A stretch of DNA of 64,000 nt from Pegoplata infirma (taxonomy: Eukaryota; Arthropoda; Insecta; Diptera; Anthomyiidae): positions 238,612,023 to 238,676,022 of the forward strand of contig OY992536.1 in assembly GCA_963921195.1 (NCBI GenBank), in the 5' to 3' direction. Below are positions 20,803 through 32,153 of the stretch, piece by piece. A program made the translations under genes and the position numbers. Numbering within the stretch: the first letter of the stretch is position 1; each line of letters starts with the position of its first letter. The notes beneath the pieces were generated by a model. That model had not been told where the DNA came from. It ran no database searches and saw nothing but the letters and a program-made list of their open reading frames with translations.

Positions 20803-22475
20803 CCCTCCACTCTAGTGATAGAGGGTATATATGGGGCATTCCATGTCAAATCGGACACTTTGAAAATTTTTTTTTTAAGATTTTTTTTATTACCCTTTGA
20901 AAACTCCTTCGTGGTAAATTTTCATATTTTTTTGATGACCCGTTCAAAAGATATCGAATTTTTAAAAATTGGTAGTTTGCTCCTTTACTCAAAGTTCTTT
21001 TTCTCATAACTTCTTCAATAATGGTCCAATTTTTTTTTTTTTTTCAAAATTTTTGTCTTTTTTCGTATTTTCTAAAAAAAATCCCAAAAAATTCTTAAAA
21101 GCGTTCTGGTATGCGATTTTTAAGCTCTTAAATTTAAATCTCATTTTTGAAAATGTTTGTACTCTTCGATTTTTTTGAAATTTTTTTTTTGTAAAACTTC
21201 TATCGATTCTACAAATTTTTTGCCCAGGAGGATCGTGGGATAACGATTATTACTATTTTTTAAAATTTTTTGAAGAAAATTTATTGTAATTTTTTAATCT
21301 TAAAATCATTTCTAGTGCTCCAATGGTGCGTCATAGAGGGGTCATTTATAAGACCGACCCCCATTAATTTTTACGTCTTAACATTTCTTTGGAACAAACT
21401 AATACCCTATCTCCAATTTCTAAGGGGGCTCCCACACAAACCGACATTTTTTAAAATTTGCTCCAACCGCTCTTACTGCCCTAATAGACCTCTTAGAGAA
21501 ACAAAATGTATGATCGACCCACAATATTTTTTTAGTTTTAGAAATTGGAGATACGGCATTAGTTTGTTCCAAAGAAATGTTAAGACGTAAAAATTAATGG
21601 GGGTTGGTCTTATAAATGACCCTCTATGACGCACCATTGGAGCAGTAGAAAAGATTTTAAGACTGGAAAATTACAATAATTTTTTTTAAAAAAATTTTAA
21701 AAAATTGTAATAATAGTTATCCCACGATCTTCCTGGGAAAAAAATTTGTAGAATCGATAGAAGTTTTACACAAAAAAATTTCAAAAAAATCGAAGAGTAC
21801 AAACATTTTCAAAAATGAGATTTAAATTTTAAAACTTAAAAATCTCATAGTAGAGCGCTTTTAAGAATTTTTTGGGATTTTTTTTTTGAAAGTACGTAAA
21901 AAAACGAAAAATTAAAAAAAAAAAAAATTGAAATTTGGACCATTATTGAAGAAGTTATGAGTAAAAGAAGTTTGAGTAAAGGAACAAACTACCAATTTTT
22001 AAAAATTCGATATCTTTTGAACGGGTCATCAAAAAAATCTGAAAATTTACCACGAAAGAGTTTTCGAAGGGTACTAAAAACTGTAAACAAATACATGGAA
22101 TGTCCCATATATTCATGATCCTCGATCGCTTTTAAGACGATCTAGCGATGTCCGTCCGTCTGTCTGTTGGAAACACGCTAACTTTTAAAAGTCTATACGG
22201 AGGCTCCTGAAGTTTGGCATATACGTTGGTCATTTACCTGGTCAGGTTGGTATTGCAATCCAGCCAAATCGGTGCAGTGGTTCAAAAGTTATTAGCACAA
22301 CCGTGAATTTGAGATTAGTTTCACCTTAAATTCACGTGTTAAAAATTCGTTAAACATGTTTTAAAAACATTGGTCAGTCACAAAAATATTTTACAACGTA
22401 TTTTTGTCACTCAAGAATATTTTTACACAAAAAAAAAAAAAAAAAAAAATACACTCGAAAAAAATTTTACACTCC
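20803..22475 (+). mobile_element. Mini-me-like repeat interrupted by a foldback element
   Basis: The core TACCCTCCACTCTAGTG...GAGGGTAT at 20805-20829 is separated by the 20832-22107 foldback from its continuation at 22110: GATCCTCGATCG, then CGATGTCCGTCCGTCTGTCT, then AACACGCTAACTTT. Farther on are words shared with 35240-35570 in reverse (GACCAGGTAAATGACC-type, GGTTCAAAAGTTATTAGC). An ATACCC core plus a GTCY tract is the mini-me signature. Confidence 0.65.
20832..22107. mobile_element. TA-target foldback element, TGGGGCATTCCATG ends (compact copy)
   Basis: TGGGGCATTCCATGTCAAAT and CATGGAATGTCCCA are each bordered by TA (20830-20831, 22108-22109). The arms are about 570-600 bp each (20832-21435 and 21537-22107), leaving a short centre. 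The arms include AATAATGGTCCAATTTTTTT, AAATTTTTTGCCCAGGAGGA and GACCGACCCCCATTAATTTT. This is the simple form of the compound foldback at 35655-38702. The 106-aa frame at 21270-21590 lies in the arm and is not a gene. Confidence 0.8.
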
Positions 22476-22689
22476 GGCCACATTTGTTTTTTTTTAATTT
22501 TTTTAAAGATTAGATGTTTGTCTATCCACACAAACAAATTCAGTCATGTTTATTTCGTTTTTTTTTTTGAGAAAATCGCATTTGAATTTTGAATTTCTTA
22601 ACAGTTTAGTAATTTGCTTGTATTTTCTTGTTACAACTTAGCGTATGAGTAATATTTATGCAAATATTTAGTACTCATTCACTACGTTA

Positions 22690-23558
22690 CACAGTGGATC
22701 GTGTGGAGTAAACACCCGGTCATGTTTTATTTGCTGTATTTTTTTAATAATTAAGTCTTTTTATATGTTTTAGAGGCCTCTGATTCCGAATTTGAAAAAA
22801 ACAAGAAAAAAAATTATTTTTTCAAAAAAATCAAAAATGGCGATTTTTTTTGCAATTTTGCAACATTCGCGTTCATTTAAGGCATACCTTCATAATTTTC
22901 TTTTAATACTGCTTCGAATCCAAAAGCTAAACCAAAAAAAACTTAATATCAATACAAATATGCAATAAAAATTATACACTGAAAAAAACAAAATTTTTAG
23001 GTTAGGATAAAAAATTGCCCAAGTTCTTTTAAAAAAGTATAAACAGGAAACTAAAGTGGTTTACGATCTCTTTAATTTCCATATTGGTTTTATTTCCATT
23101 TTCTTTAACCACGCCGAAATATTTGACGGTTAAAATTTCGGAGTAATTTTTCTCAGTGTACTATTAGCGGAATTAGTAAAAAGTCTTAGTCAGACTATTA
23201 AGAGAGATGATATTTATAATTTATATAAAGCGGTATAACCTTTTATTTCTATTGTTCGTGGTATATCGCGTTTTGCGAATTTTGCTTTCCGCACAAATGC
23301 AAACCAAGTATGCAATGTTTTAAAATAAGTCCCTGTTATCATATTATTAAAAAAAAATAAAACAAATTACACATCTTCTATGAAAAATGATATAAAAACT
23401 GAAAAAATTAAAAAAAAAAAAATTGGATCCTAATATCTCGTAAACCATTACAAATTTCCAAATTTTAAAAGCACCCTTGAATTCAGCGACCCTAAATCCA
23501 TAAGGGATACAAATTTCAATGAGTTTGAACCGGGAATTTTGATTTTCGATCCACTGTG
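22690..23558. mobile_element. Transib-like non-autonomous element, CACAGTG ends, 5-bp TSD
   Basis: CACAGTGGATCG and CGATCCACTGTG form 12-bp terminal repeats flanked by an exact 5-bp duplication CGTTA (22685-22689 and 23559-23563). The surrounding foldback continues directly on either side. Five-base duplications and ends starting CACNNTG are features of Transib elements, and CACAGTG equals the heptamer of V(D)J recombination signals, a known kinship of Transib with RAG1. No transposase is encoded in the 869 bp. The classification rests on ends and TSD only. Confidence 0.6.
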
Positions 23559-23610
23559 CGTTACAACAAGAAAATACAAGCAAATTACAAAAGTGTTATG
23601 AAATTTAATA

Positions 23611-24171
23611 CACTCAAAAAAATAAAACTGTAAAGTTAACAAACTTTTTTTTGTTAACTCGAGTTTACTGGCTTTTTAGCAAATTTTTAGTTAAAATCAG
23701 CGTTTTAACTACTTTTTTTAGTTAAGTTCGATTTACGAAAATACTAGTTTTGTACAAATTTGGAATTAATTTTTTTTGTTGACTTTAAAACTGAGTTTAC
23801 GAATTTTTACTAATTAATTTGCTGATTTTTTGTAACATTTTTGTCAAGTCGAAAATTTTAAACATTTCTTGTGTAGCCTCCTATGCAAATCTCATTAGTC
23901 CTACTTAAGCTGAACTTAACGCTGTGAAAAATATATTTTTTTTTATTTAAAAAAAAAGGTTAGCTGAATTCACCTAATAAAAAATGTTACGAAATTTTCA
24001 GCTGAATTTTTAGTTAAAATTACTGTTTTTTTGCTACATTCATTCTACGAAAAGTTAACTAAATATTTTTTGTTAAATTAACTAGAAATTTAGTAGGTTC
24101 AAAATCAGGTGTTTTTTTAGTTAAATTTAACTAAATTTTTTGCCAACTTTACAGTTTTTTTTTTTTGAGTG
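23611..24171. mobile_element. TA-target MITE, CACTCAAAAAAA ends
   Basis: CACTCAAAAAAATAAAACTG TAAAG on the left matches CTTTACAGTTTTTT...TTTGAGTG on the right, with TA at 23609-23610 and 24172-24173. The interior has TTAGTTAAATT / AACTAAATTT words in both orientations. It shares ends with the element at 11032-13008. Confidence 0.75.
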
Positions 24172-24579
24172 TATTCAAACGCGATTTTCTCGAACAAAAA
24201 ACACATGTCTGAATTTTTTTGTGTGGATAGACAAACATCTAAACAAAAAAAAAAAAAAATAAAAAAAAAAAAAAACAAAAGTGGTCTGATTTTTGATAAA
24301 TTGACTTTTTAAAAGATGGAAAATTTCAGAAAATTTAATCGATAGCCCATACAAAAACTATACAGGAATGTTCATTTTTGAGATTGTGGGGCGTTCCGTT
24401 TTAATTTGATATATATTTAAACAAGGTAACACGACACAAATTTGACAATTTTTTCAATATTTGACCACGCCTAAAGCTAAATTTTTGAAAAATTGAAAAA
24501 CCAAAAACGCAACTTTCTTAGTTACATAAAGGGCTATTCATACAACCTATTCAGAAGACATTTGGTGTGGAATGCCTCA

Positions 24580-25636
24580 TTATGTATGCTAAAATGTAGA
24601 CAGTTTTTGAAAGATTTCACCCTTCAACAATCAGCGGTTTTCTATTGTCACACTTACATATCGAGGGCCTATATTCAAAACCCTCTATCTTCCATTTTCA
24701 CGAAAATGACTTTATGATGGCAAAATATTCAGTAAAACGACCCTCGTCTATGGTGTAAAATATAGAACAAAAATATTTTTTTGCTATTTTATTTGCATTT
24801 TTGTTTTTCCCTATCTCTTACACAATTAATTTCAAATAATTAATTTATAAATATTTTTTTTTCAAATAATTAATTTATAAACATTTTTTTTTTAATAATT
24901 TCATCATGCATTACATGTTTCATACTAATTTTTGCATGCTGCACATGAATTATCAACAAATTTCCAGAACCACGATTTTGGTCCACTGATGTTATTTTTT
25001 TCTGAAAATTCTTGTTTGACTTTTTTGAAAAATATGGCTTAAAATTTGGAAATTTTATTCTTAAAAATCCCGATGCTGATCAGCATCTGTGGAACAAAAT
25101 CGCGTTTTTAATTTTTTTACTATTTTTTACATAACCGACTCAACAGTTTGTCAACTTGTGAGACGAATTTGGTAACAAAATTATTTTTGTCTTAAAAATC
25201 CGCATCTGTGGACCAAAACCGCGATTTCGGAATTACTTATAAGCCGTTATCATTAAAAAATCACGTTAAAATTTTACCGATGTCGTAAATGAAATCATAA
25301 TAATTAATTTTTATTAAAATGCAAAACCCTCTATCTGATCATTTTCATCCATGTACTTAATATTTTTGAGTAACAAAACCCTCTATCTATCCTCTAAAAT
25401 CCCCAATAGTGCAAAATTTTGAAAAAGGAATCATATGTGTGATTCAGTAGTTGATTTAAAAAAATATTCAAGAATATCCAATTTTAATTACTCTTTATCG
25501 AATAAAATATAAATTAATAAAATGATAGAGGAATCGTTGTAATTTAAGAGTTTTCAATTATGGGTAGTAATTAATTCCTACAATTTGAAATGTGTATCTC
25601 TTTTAGGGAAGGTTGTTCTATTTTTTAAATAAAATA
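24580..25636. other. A/T-rich interval with repeated AAAACCCTCTATCT words
   Basis: CAAAACCCTCTATCT occurs near 24678, 25323 and 25374, and GATTTTGGTCCACTGATG / AATCCGCATCTGTGGACCAA-type words recur, so this is probably decayed repeat. No gene was recognised. Confidence 0.4.
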
Positions 25637-25951
25637 CATATGGGAGAAATTACATCAAGTGAACCCATTTTTGAAACCGATATCATCCGATCGGTCTCAA
25701 ACTTGCACAAAGATGAGATTTATTGGGTAGTAGTTACCATACCAATTCTGAACGAGATCGGTGAAGTTAGAGGGGTCGATCTTTGACGTTTTAGTCAACT
25801 GGCCCCTTTTTCGAAACCATATTTCTTTTTAGCTTTTGCATTCAGAAAGTATTGTTCAAAACGTGTTTGATGGACTTTTGGGCAAGTTTGAGCCCGATCG
25901 GATGACATCAGTTTCAAAAGTGTGTTCACTTGACGTATTTCCGCCCATATG
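25637..25951. mobile_element. Short foldback MITE, CATATGGG ends
   Basis: CATATGGGAGAAATTACATC AAGTGAACCC...CATCCGATCGG on the left is the inverted counterpart of CCGATCGGATGACATC... GTTCACTTGACGTATTTCCG CCCATATG on the right; arms of about 65-80 bp. The flanks do not show an obvious duplication. Confidence 0.65.
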
Positions 25952-26919
25952 AAAATGACTCGAGTTCCATTTTACAATATTGTTAAAAAAAAATATCAAG
26001 TGATTATTGCCAAATAGTGTTGATTTATTTTTTTGTTAAATTCGTTCACCTACTTTTCATAAAAAAAAAACAACACGTACATACTGCAGTAGTAAATTAT
26101 CATCATACGATTTAATAGTCGGGGAATATAGCACTAATAAACCGCATTACTAACACCATAATCACAAAAATGACAATCCATAAAAAAAGAGGAAATGTAG
26201 TGCAAATAAAAATGAAATCATGAAATCTGTGGTAGTATTCTGACTGATGGGATATGACTTCTGTCTCTCCTCTCTCTTTGTACATTTATATGAATATAAT
26301 ATAAAAATAGTCAGGCTAATGTCAACCGGATTTGTAAAACGTGTGAGCAATTTCCGTTTTTATTTGCAAAATTGTGTCGCGTGTTTATGCAAAGAACACG
26401 CACATGCAACAATCAACATTCAATATAAAATACCTACAGTCATACTAATGAAAATTAGTAAATGGTACTATTTGTAGTTGTATTTTAGTTTTTTTTAATC
26501 ATGTATGAGAGCATACAAATGCAAAAACACTTTTTTTTGTTCATATATTTCAAGTGCTACTGACTGGTACTTGAAACAAACTATGACAAAAAAAATAAAT
26601 ACGATTGTGCATGCATACCGGTGCATAAACTGATGTGGAAATCATTACAATTGCATGTTGATGATAGAAAGTATAATATTTGTTTATACACCCAGCACAC
26701 AAAAAAACTACTTCCACTTTAAAATAAAGTACTTCCAAAACTACAGCAATTGCAACACCGTCCGACAAAAAAAAAAAACAAGTAGAAAAGTTAAATTCGA
26801 CTTTGCCGAATCTTTGAATACCCTCCACAATGTATTTTTTAAAGGATAGTACATTTTTTAAAGTAAAAAAAATTAACAATTTTGATTAGAAATATTTTAT
26901 TTTGAGTGAAAAACTCTAT
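25952..26919. other. Interval without recognised gene
   Basis: Frames at 26162-26350, 26247-26477 and 26550-26879 overlap on opposite strands and lack protein features. AAATTCGACTTTGCCGAATCTTTGAATACC (26791-26820; split as AAATTCGACTTTG / CCGAATCTTTGAATACC) resembles the repeat at 46290-46320. A lone CCCAGCACAC word lies at 26692. Confidence 0.4.
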
Positions 26920-26944
26920 TATTATTATTATTATTATTAATATT
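26920..26944 (-). repeat. (TAA)n 3' tail of the I-clade element
   Basis: About eight TTA/TAA triplets on the plus strand form the 3' end of the minus-strand element. I-type elements of Drosophila end in TAA repeats, so this supports clade assignment and strand. Confidence 0.75.
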
Positions 26945-27089
26945 TATTTAATGCAAATTTAATTTACAGAAAATGTATAAAGAGAAAAGGACTGGCTGCC
27001 AAGGCCTTCGCCTTTTATAAATTGAGATTTAAAGTATTTACATAGATAATTGATTACAAAAGGATATATAATAAAAAGTATAAAATGGT

Positions 27090-28640
27090 TTATAATTTGT
27101 TAACTACGTCCTGAGGTAGATGTTTTTTAAGGTGGTTATAATCAAAGTTCTGTATGGATTCCGTTAAAGATGTTGTTTGGTTGTTTCTGTTGAAGCAGGA
27201 TAAGAGGTGATCCATAGTTAAGATGTTGCCGCAGTTAGGGCATGCCGGTTTTGAGGAGCTGTTCTTAAGGATGTATTCATGGGTTAATTTTGAGTGACCT
27301 AGTCTCAGCCTTGTAAACATTTTTTGTTGTTGTTTAGTAAAGTTGGTAGGATATGTTTGTTTTTGTAAAAGAGGGTTTATTTTTTTGTAGTATGCATTTG
27401 GTAAAGTGTTGTTGTTTTGATGTTGTTTTATTTTTACTAGATTTTGAATGTCTTTTTTTGTGTAGTTATTAATTAATATGGTTGGCGATTTGTTAGTGAT
27501 TTTAGCAATCGTGTCTGCAAATTCATTTCCTTTAATATTCATGTGAGCCGGTGTATAGAGTATTTTTGTGTGTTTGCTACGAACAAGATTTTCTTTGATG
27601 CGGGAGATTAGGGGATCAGAGTGCTTATAGGATTTCAAGGCGTTAACAGATGATAGGCTATCAGTGCATATTAGGAGGTTCACTCCAGATGGTTTAAGTT
27701 TGATTGCTTCTTCTATGGCTGTTATTTCTGATGTAAATATTGAAGTAAAGTCAGGAAGCATTCCAGTTTTGACTATGGTATTGTTTTCATCTACTACAGC
27801 AAATGCATTGCCACTGGCGGTTTTGGAGCCATCACAGTACCAGATTATGTAGTTTTGGTTTTTATAAGTGTTTATTTGTTCAAGGTGTTGCTGAATAATC
27901 TGGTCTGAATTATAGTTCTTTTTGGCGATATTTGTGGTTTTTATAAAATGCGTTTCTGTATTAGTCCAGGGCGGAAAGTGTACTCTGAAACTTGATGGTT
28001 TGTTTAGTGAAATTGATAGATTATTGGCTGATTTTGTGATTGATGCAATAGTAGTTTCAATTTTAGGTTTTCTTTTCAATTTTGAGAAGTTGATAGCGTC
28101 ATTGAATATAACGTTATTTTTGATTTGTGAAATTTTTATTATTTGGTTACTGATGAGTTTACAATATCTGTCTTCTATAGTTGGTAGCCCCAGTTCTGTA
28201 AGCATGTTCATTATTGGTGTTGTTCTAAAAGCTTGTGAAATGATTCGTATTGCGTGATGATAGTATTTCTTAATAATTGACAACTGTGTTTTGGATGCTT
28301 TTCCATATATTATGAGGGCATAGTCAATTTTGCTTAGTATAATTGATTTAAGAACATTAGTTAAACTGTTAATGTGGCTTTCACTTGAAAGACCGCAAAT
28401 ACTTTTAAGGATATTTATTCTTTTAGAGAGATCACCTGCTAGAAACGCAATGTGACTATTCCAATTACATGTTTTGTTGAATATAAGGCCAAGAACTTTG
28501 AGTTCTTTGACATTAGTAAAAGCTGCGCTGTTTATTTGGAATTGATCTATAGAACATCTGTGTTTACGACATATATGTAAATGTTTACTTTTTTCTTGTG
28601 ATATTGAAGCGCCAGATATCTTACACCATTTGTTGAGGTC
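27090..28640 (-). pseudogene. RT thumb, RNase H and C-terminal zinc motif of ORF2
   Basis: Counting from 28283, RNase H spans residues about 147-262 (27845-27498) with Asp151 (WYCDGS), Glu186 (TSEITAIEEA), Asp208 (LICTDSLSS), His247 and Asp257 (TPAHMNIKGNEFADTIAK), a complete active site. Near the C-terminus C348-x2-C351-x7-H359-x3-C363 (27242-27195) forms the usual non-LTR zinc motif. The frame is open upstream to about 28640 without a stop. Presence of RNase H separates this element from most Jockey-clade elements. Confidence 0.85.
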
Positions 28641-29467
28641 GGTAAAATTTTGTTTAATGAAGTTTGAACCTCTTGTGGGTTTTTTGTTTTAGCAAACAAA
28701 TAAAAATCATCAGCATATAAGCAGTGATGAATCTGTTTGTGGTTTTTCATTATTTGATTGATTTTTTCAAACGCTATTAAGAATAAGATGACCGATAGTG
28801 GAGATCCCTGTGGGATACCATTATCAAGTTTGGTTAATTTTGAAAAGTGTCCGTTTGCCCTTACAGAAAAAGTTCGGTTGCTAAGAAATGCTTTTACGTA
28901 GTTATAGATATTTTTTCCCACATTCCATTCCTTTAGTTGGCCAAGAATGTTGTGAATGCCGATTTTGTCGAAGGCTTTTTCGAAATCTATACTAAAGATT
29001 GAGCAGTGATTACGTGAAGATATTGTTTTTGCAAGAAAGTATTCAATGTGAATTAGAGCATCTGTTGTTGAGCTGTTCTGTTTAAAACCAGTTTGTTTAA
29101 CGTGGATTAAATTGTTTTGAGTTAGAAACCATGCAATTCGTTTAGCTATTATTTTTTCTAATAGTTTGCTGGTACAAGAAATTAACGAAATTGGCCGATA
29201 AGACTCTGGGTCTAGTTTGTTTTTTGTGGGTTTAGGTATACAAATTATATTTGATCTTTTCCATACATGTGGAATGGTACCAGTTTTGAGAATGTTATTA
29301 AATAAATCTAGGAGTCTTTGTATAAACGCTTCAGGAGCATTTTTAATCATAGAGTACGTTACTCTATCAGGGCCGGGACTGTTATCTTTAGTGGTCTTCA
29401 GAGCTAGGTGTAGTTCGTATTTTGTGATTTGTTCTTCAATTATTTTAGCATTTTTACTGATGTTCAA
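28547..29467 (-). pseudogene. Reverse transcriptase domain of ORF2
   Basis: This 306-residue open stretch contains SPGPDRVTYSMIK (block 1), ESYRPISLISCTSKLLEKI, QTGFKQNSSTTDAL, FSIDFEKAFDKI (catalytic Asp161), GIPQGSPLSVILF and CLYADDFYLFAKT (catalytic Asp253 and Asp254). The frame is lost after about residue 275. The thumb region continues in another frame from about 28640, reading TDLNKWCKISGAS and later FNKTCNWNSHIAFLAGDLSK, and joins the RNase H stretch. Confidence 0.88.
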
Positions 29468-30079
29468 AGGCGAATAATTTCCAGATAAATATATGTTTTT
29501 TTCTCTTAAAAATTCAATTGAATAATTTAATTTGATGAAATATTAGAGAATTGAGAAGCAAGTATTTCGGTAATATCTTCGGGTGTTGTTGTAATATTGC
29601 CATCAGGCCTTTTTAATGCTTTTATATTTTGAATTGTTGGAGTTTTGTCTGAGAAACATTAATTGTTCTCCACATGTCGGTAATTTTCATTTTAGGGTTA
29701 ATTTTAGACGTGAAGTCTTTATATGCTTTTTGTTTGGCCGTTTTAACATTTTCCTAAAATAGCGTCGCTTTTTTGTACTCGATACTCAAGGTAAGAGTTG
29801 GGGTTTTGTTTAGTTGGTGCAATAATTTCATTTTGTTATCTCTAAGAGTGTTTAGTTCTTTGTTCCACCAATATGTGTTGTGGCTTGATTTTCTAGGTTT
29901 ATTTTGAGGAATACTTACATTTGCTGCTGATAGTATGGACTTGGTGAGTAAGGCGTTTTCTTTGTTGTTGTTGTCAGATTGTTTTCTTCTACTCAGCTCA
30001 TGTCTAAATGTATTGCAATATAGAGCCCAATTAGCATATTGGGGTTTGAATGTAGGATTAAACGGTATTGTAGTATTGT

Positions 30080-30728
30080 TTCTCTCGAAATGTAAGATTA
30101 TAGGATTGTGGTCACTACCATGAGGTCTTCTTCGATATCCCATATAATTTGGTTGATAGATTAGTGCTGCATGCAGACACATCAATTGACGTAAAGGAGT
30201 TGTGTGTTGAATAATGGGTACTCTTACCATTGTTAAGAACGAATAAATTATTCAAATTTATAAAGTTTTCAAAAGTTTTGCCACGATCATTGCTTTTGAC
30301 TGAACCCCATAGGGGGGGACCAACCGTTTACATCACCTAATATAAAGTTGTTTGGAGCAGAAACATTTAAGGAGTTTTTCTAAGTCCTGTTTTGTTATTT
30401 TCGTATTAGGGGGCAAGTATATGTTTTGTATAAGTAGTTCTTGTGCCATTTGTACTTTAAATGATTGAATTTGATAGTTAACTGGAAGGTTTTGATCAAA
30501 CAAAGAGTGATGTATGTTTTTTTTGATCATAAATGCTAGCCCTTGTTTGCTTTGATTTTGGGTATTATGAAAGTAAATATGATATTGTTTTGGATGCTTT
30601 CGTTTGATGTTCATTGGAACATGCGTTTCTTGGAGAACCACTATATCAGGTTTATATTTTTTGATTAGGATTTCAAGGTTGTCGTAGTTATTTATATATC
30701 CATTTATATTCCATTGTATTATTATCAT
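30080..30728 (-). pseudogene. AP endonuclease domain of ORF2
   Basis: The N-terminal frame begins MIIIQWNINGY (catalytic Asn of the QWNxxG motif) and has VLQETHVP (catalytic Glu34) and a KQGLAFMIKK strand. After a +1 shift, the next frame carries FILGDVNGWSPLWGS (GDxN motif near 30337-30320). After another shift, the third frame carries HGSDHNPIILHF (the SDH motif near 30116). All four endonuclease signature motifs survive but in different frames. Confidence 0.8.
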
Positions 30729-31519
30729 TAATACTGATAATAAAGGGTAAGGTGTAGTGGTTAAAATAAAGAAGGAACAATTTATCGATTGATAAATTAT
30801 TCTGTTATCATTGTTTCATCATCACTAACATCAGATGATATTTGAATCATCTCATCTGATGTTTGTTGTAGTGACGTTGAAAGAGATTTTGTTGTTTTAT
30901 TAGTTTTATTTTGTATTTCATTTTTATTGAGAATACTTAGTACTTTGTCGTTTAATATTTGGGTTTTAGATGCTAAGAGAGTGTTTGTTAGTTTTATTGT
31001 TGTGTTTGGTTTTGCTTTTGCTATATTTTTTGATAATATGGAAGAACCTGAAGGTTCTGCATTGGGTAACTGTTTTGTAGATTTTGTTGTTTGTGTTTTT
31101 TCATTGTTGGTTTGTTTTGTATTATTTGAGTTGATAGATTTTGTTAAAATTGTTTTTTCGGAATTGTTTGTTGTTATTGTTTCTTCTTCTTTACTTGTTT
31201 CGTTTTTTTTATTAATTTCGTTTTTTTTGTTTTCCATTATTTCTTCTAAAGTTTCTATTGGAGTATTTTTTGTAAAGTGATCGGCTGCGAAGTTTAAATT
31301 GATGTATTCAGTTGCTTCTGCAATTGATGTTCTATTTATGGTTGAGTGTTTTATTATTTCTTGCCTTTTTTTTATTTTAGGACAATTTTTGTTTGTGGAC
31401 CTGTGTTGCATACTGCAATTAATTAATACATTTTACTTGGGTACAAAGTTCTTCCTCGTTATGTAATGTTAGTGAACAAATTGAACAGGTTGCGGAATTT
31501 TGACAGCGTTTCTGGGTGT

Positions 31520-32026
31520 CAGGGCTGCCAGACTTGGGGATTTATCCCCAAAGTTGGGGATTTTATGCTAGAAAAAAGGACAACAAATCTCATTTGGGGA
31601 TTGGGGATTTTTATGGGGATTTCCAAAATTATTTTGGGGATTTTTGGGGATATTCGAAATTAAATCTATAAAATACAACAAACTAAATTAAATAAAATCA
31701 ACGATTTTTAAAAATATTTTTAGTGATAACCACTCTTTACAACAAGATTACGAAGCTCATTCAGCAAAACTTGCATTTTACGGCTGTAAAATGTATATTA
31801 AAATTGCCAAGCACCGTTTATTTACGCGTTTGGGGATTTTTGGGGATTTTTTTAATGCTAAATCTACGAAATAAAATTATAAAATTACCACTAATATTTT
31901 TTTTTTAAATTAAGAAAATTTTTTTTGTGTAATTAAAAACAAACGCTTTTTTTTATTGTTTGGGGATTTTTGGGGATATTTTGTTATATTTTTGGGGACA
32001 ACGGAAAAAAGTACCTGGCAACGCTG
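31520..32026. mobile_element. hAT-type MITE inserted in the first gag zinc knuckle
   Basis: CAGGGCTGCCAGAC at the left and GTACCTGGCAACGCTG at the right are imperfect inverted ends (CAGSGYTGCCAG), flanked by an exact 8-bp duplication CTGGGTGT (31512-31519 and 32027-32034). CAG...TGCCAG ends with an 8-bp TSD are typical of hAT. The interior repeats TTGGGGATTTTTGGGGAT-like words. Removing it with one TSD rebuilds the C-x2-C-x4-H-x4-C spacing of the knuckle. Confidence 0.9.
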
Positions 32027-32153
32027 CTGGGTGTGCCCAATTTTGTTACAATTTTTGCATTGCATAGGTTTTGGTACATAGTGATCAACTTTGTACAGTT
32101 GAAAACCAATTTTTATTTCTGAAGGGAGTTTGTACAGATCGAAAAGAAGTATA

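Larger units (their letters stand above)
22476..24579. mobile_element. Foldback of the GTCCAGCGAAAA family, interrupted twice
   Basis: Left inner-arm sequence (CCGGCCACATTTG..., GTAATTTGCTTGTATTTTCT) runs to about 22684. The right arm resumes at 23564 (ACAAGAAAATACAAGCAAAT) and ends AAGACATTTGGTGTGGAATGCCTCA at 24579 (split here as AAGACATTTGG / TGTGGAATGCCTCA). The outer left arm is missing and gives way to the mini-me repeat. Insertions sit at 22690-23558 and 23611-24171. Confidence 0.65.
27090..30728 (-). pseudogene. ORF2 polyprotein (endonuclease - reverse transcriptase - RNase H) of the I-clade element, broken
   Basis: The protein would nick target DNA and copy element RNA. It starts 68 bp after ORF1 at ATG 30728. 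At least four breaks are visible: a +1 shift at about 30368-30371 (AAA run), a shift just before the SDH motif (about 30140), a TAG at 29754-29756 with a further shift near 29640, shifts near 29530, and one after the YADD box (about 28650). All expected catalytic motifs can nevertheless be read across the three frames. Full length would be roughly 1200 residues, in line with I-clade ORF2. The antisense frames 27664-27852, 27922-28257 and 29217-29477 are shadows. Confidence 0.85.

Noticed and set aside
21270..21590. 106-aa open frame as a gene
   Set aside because: It lies wholly in the arm and centre of the 20832-22107 foldback, and the equivalent frame is not preserved in the related arms at 36.2 and 38.2 kb.
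27922..28257. 111-aa plus-strand frame
   Set aside because: It is antisense to the ORF2 coding strand, which has recognisable RT and RNase H motifs.
30927..31280. 117-aa plus-strand frame with hydrophobic stretches
   Set aside because: It is antisense to the N/K/T-rich tail of ORF1; its apparent hydrophobicity reflects the complement of A-rich codons.
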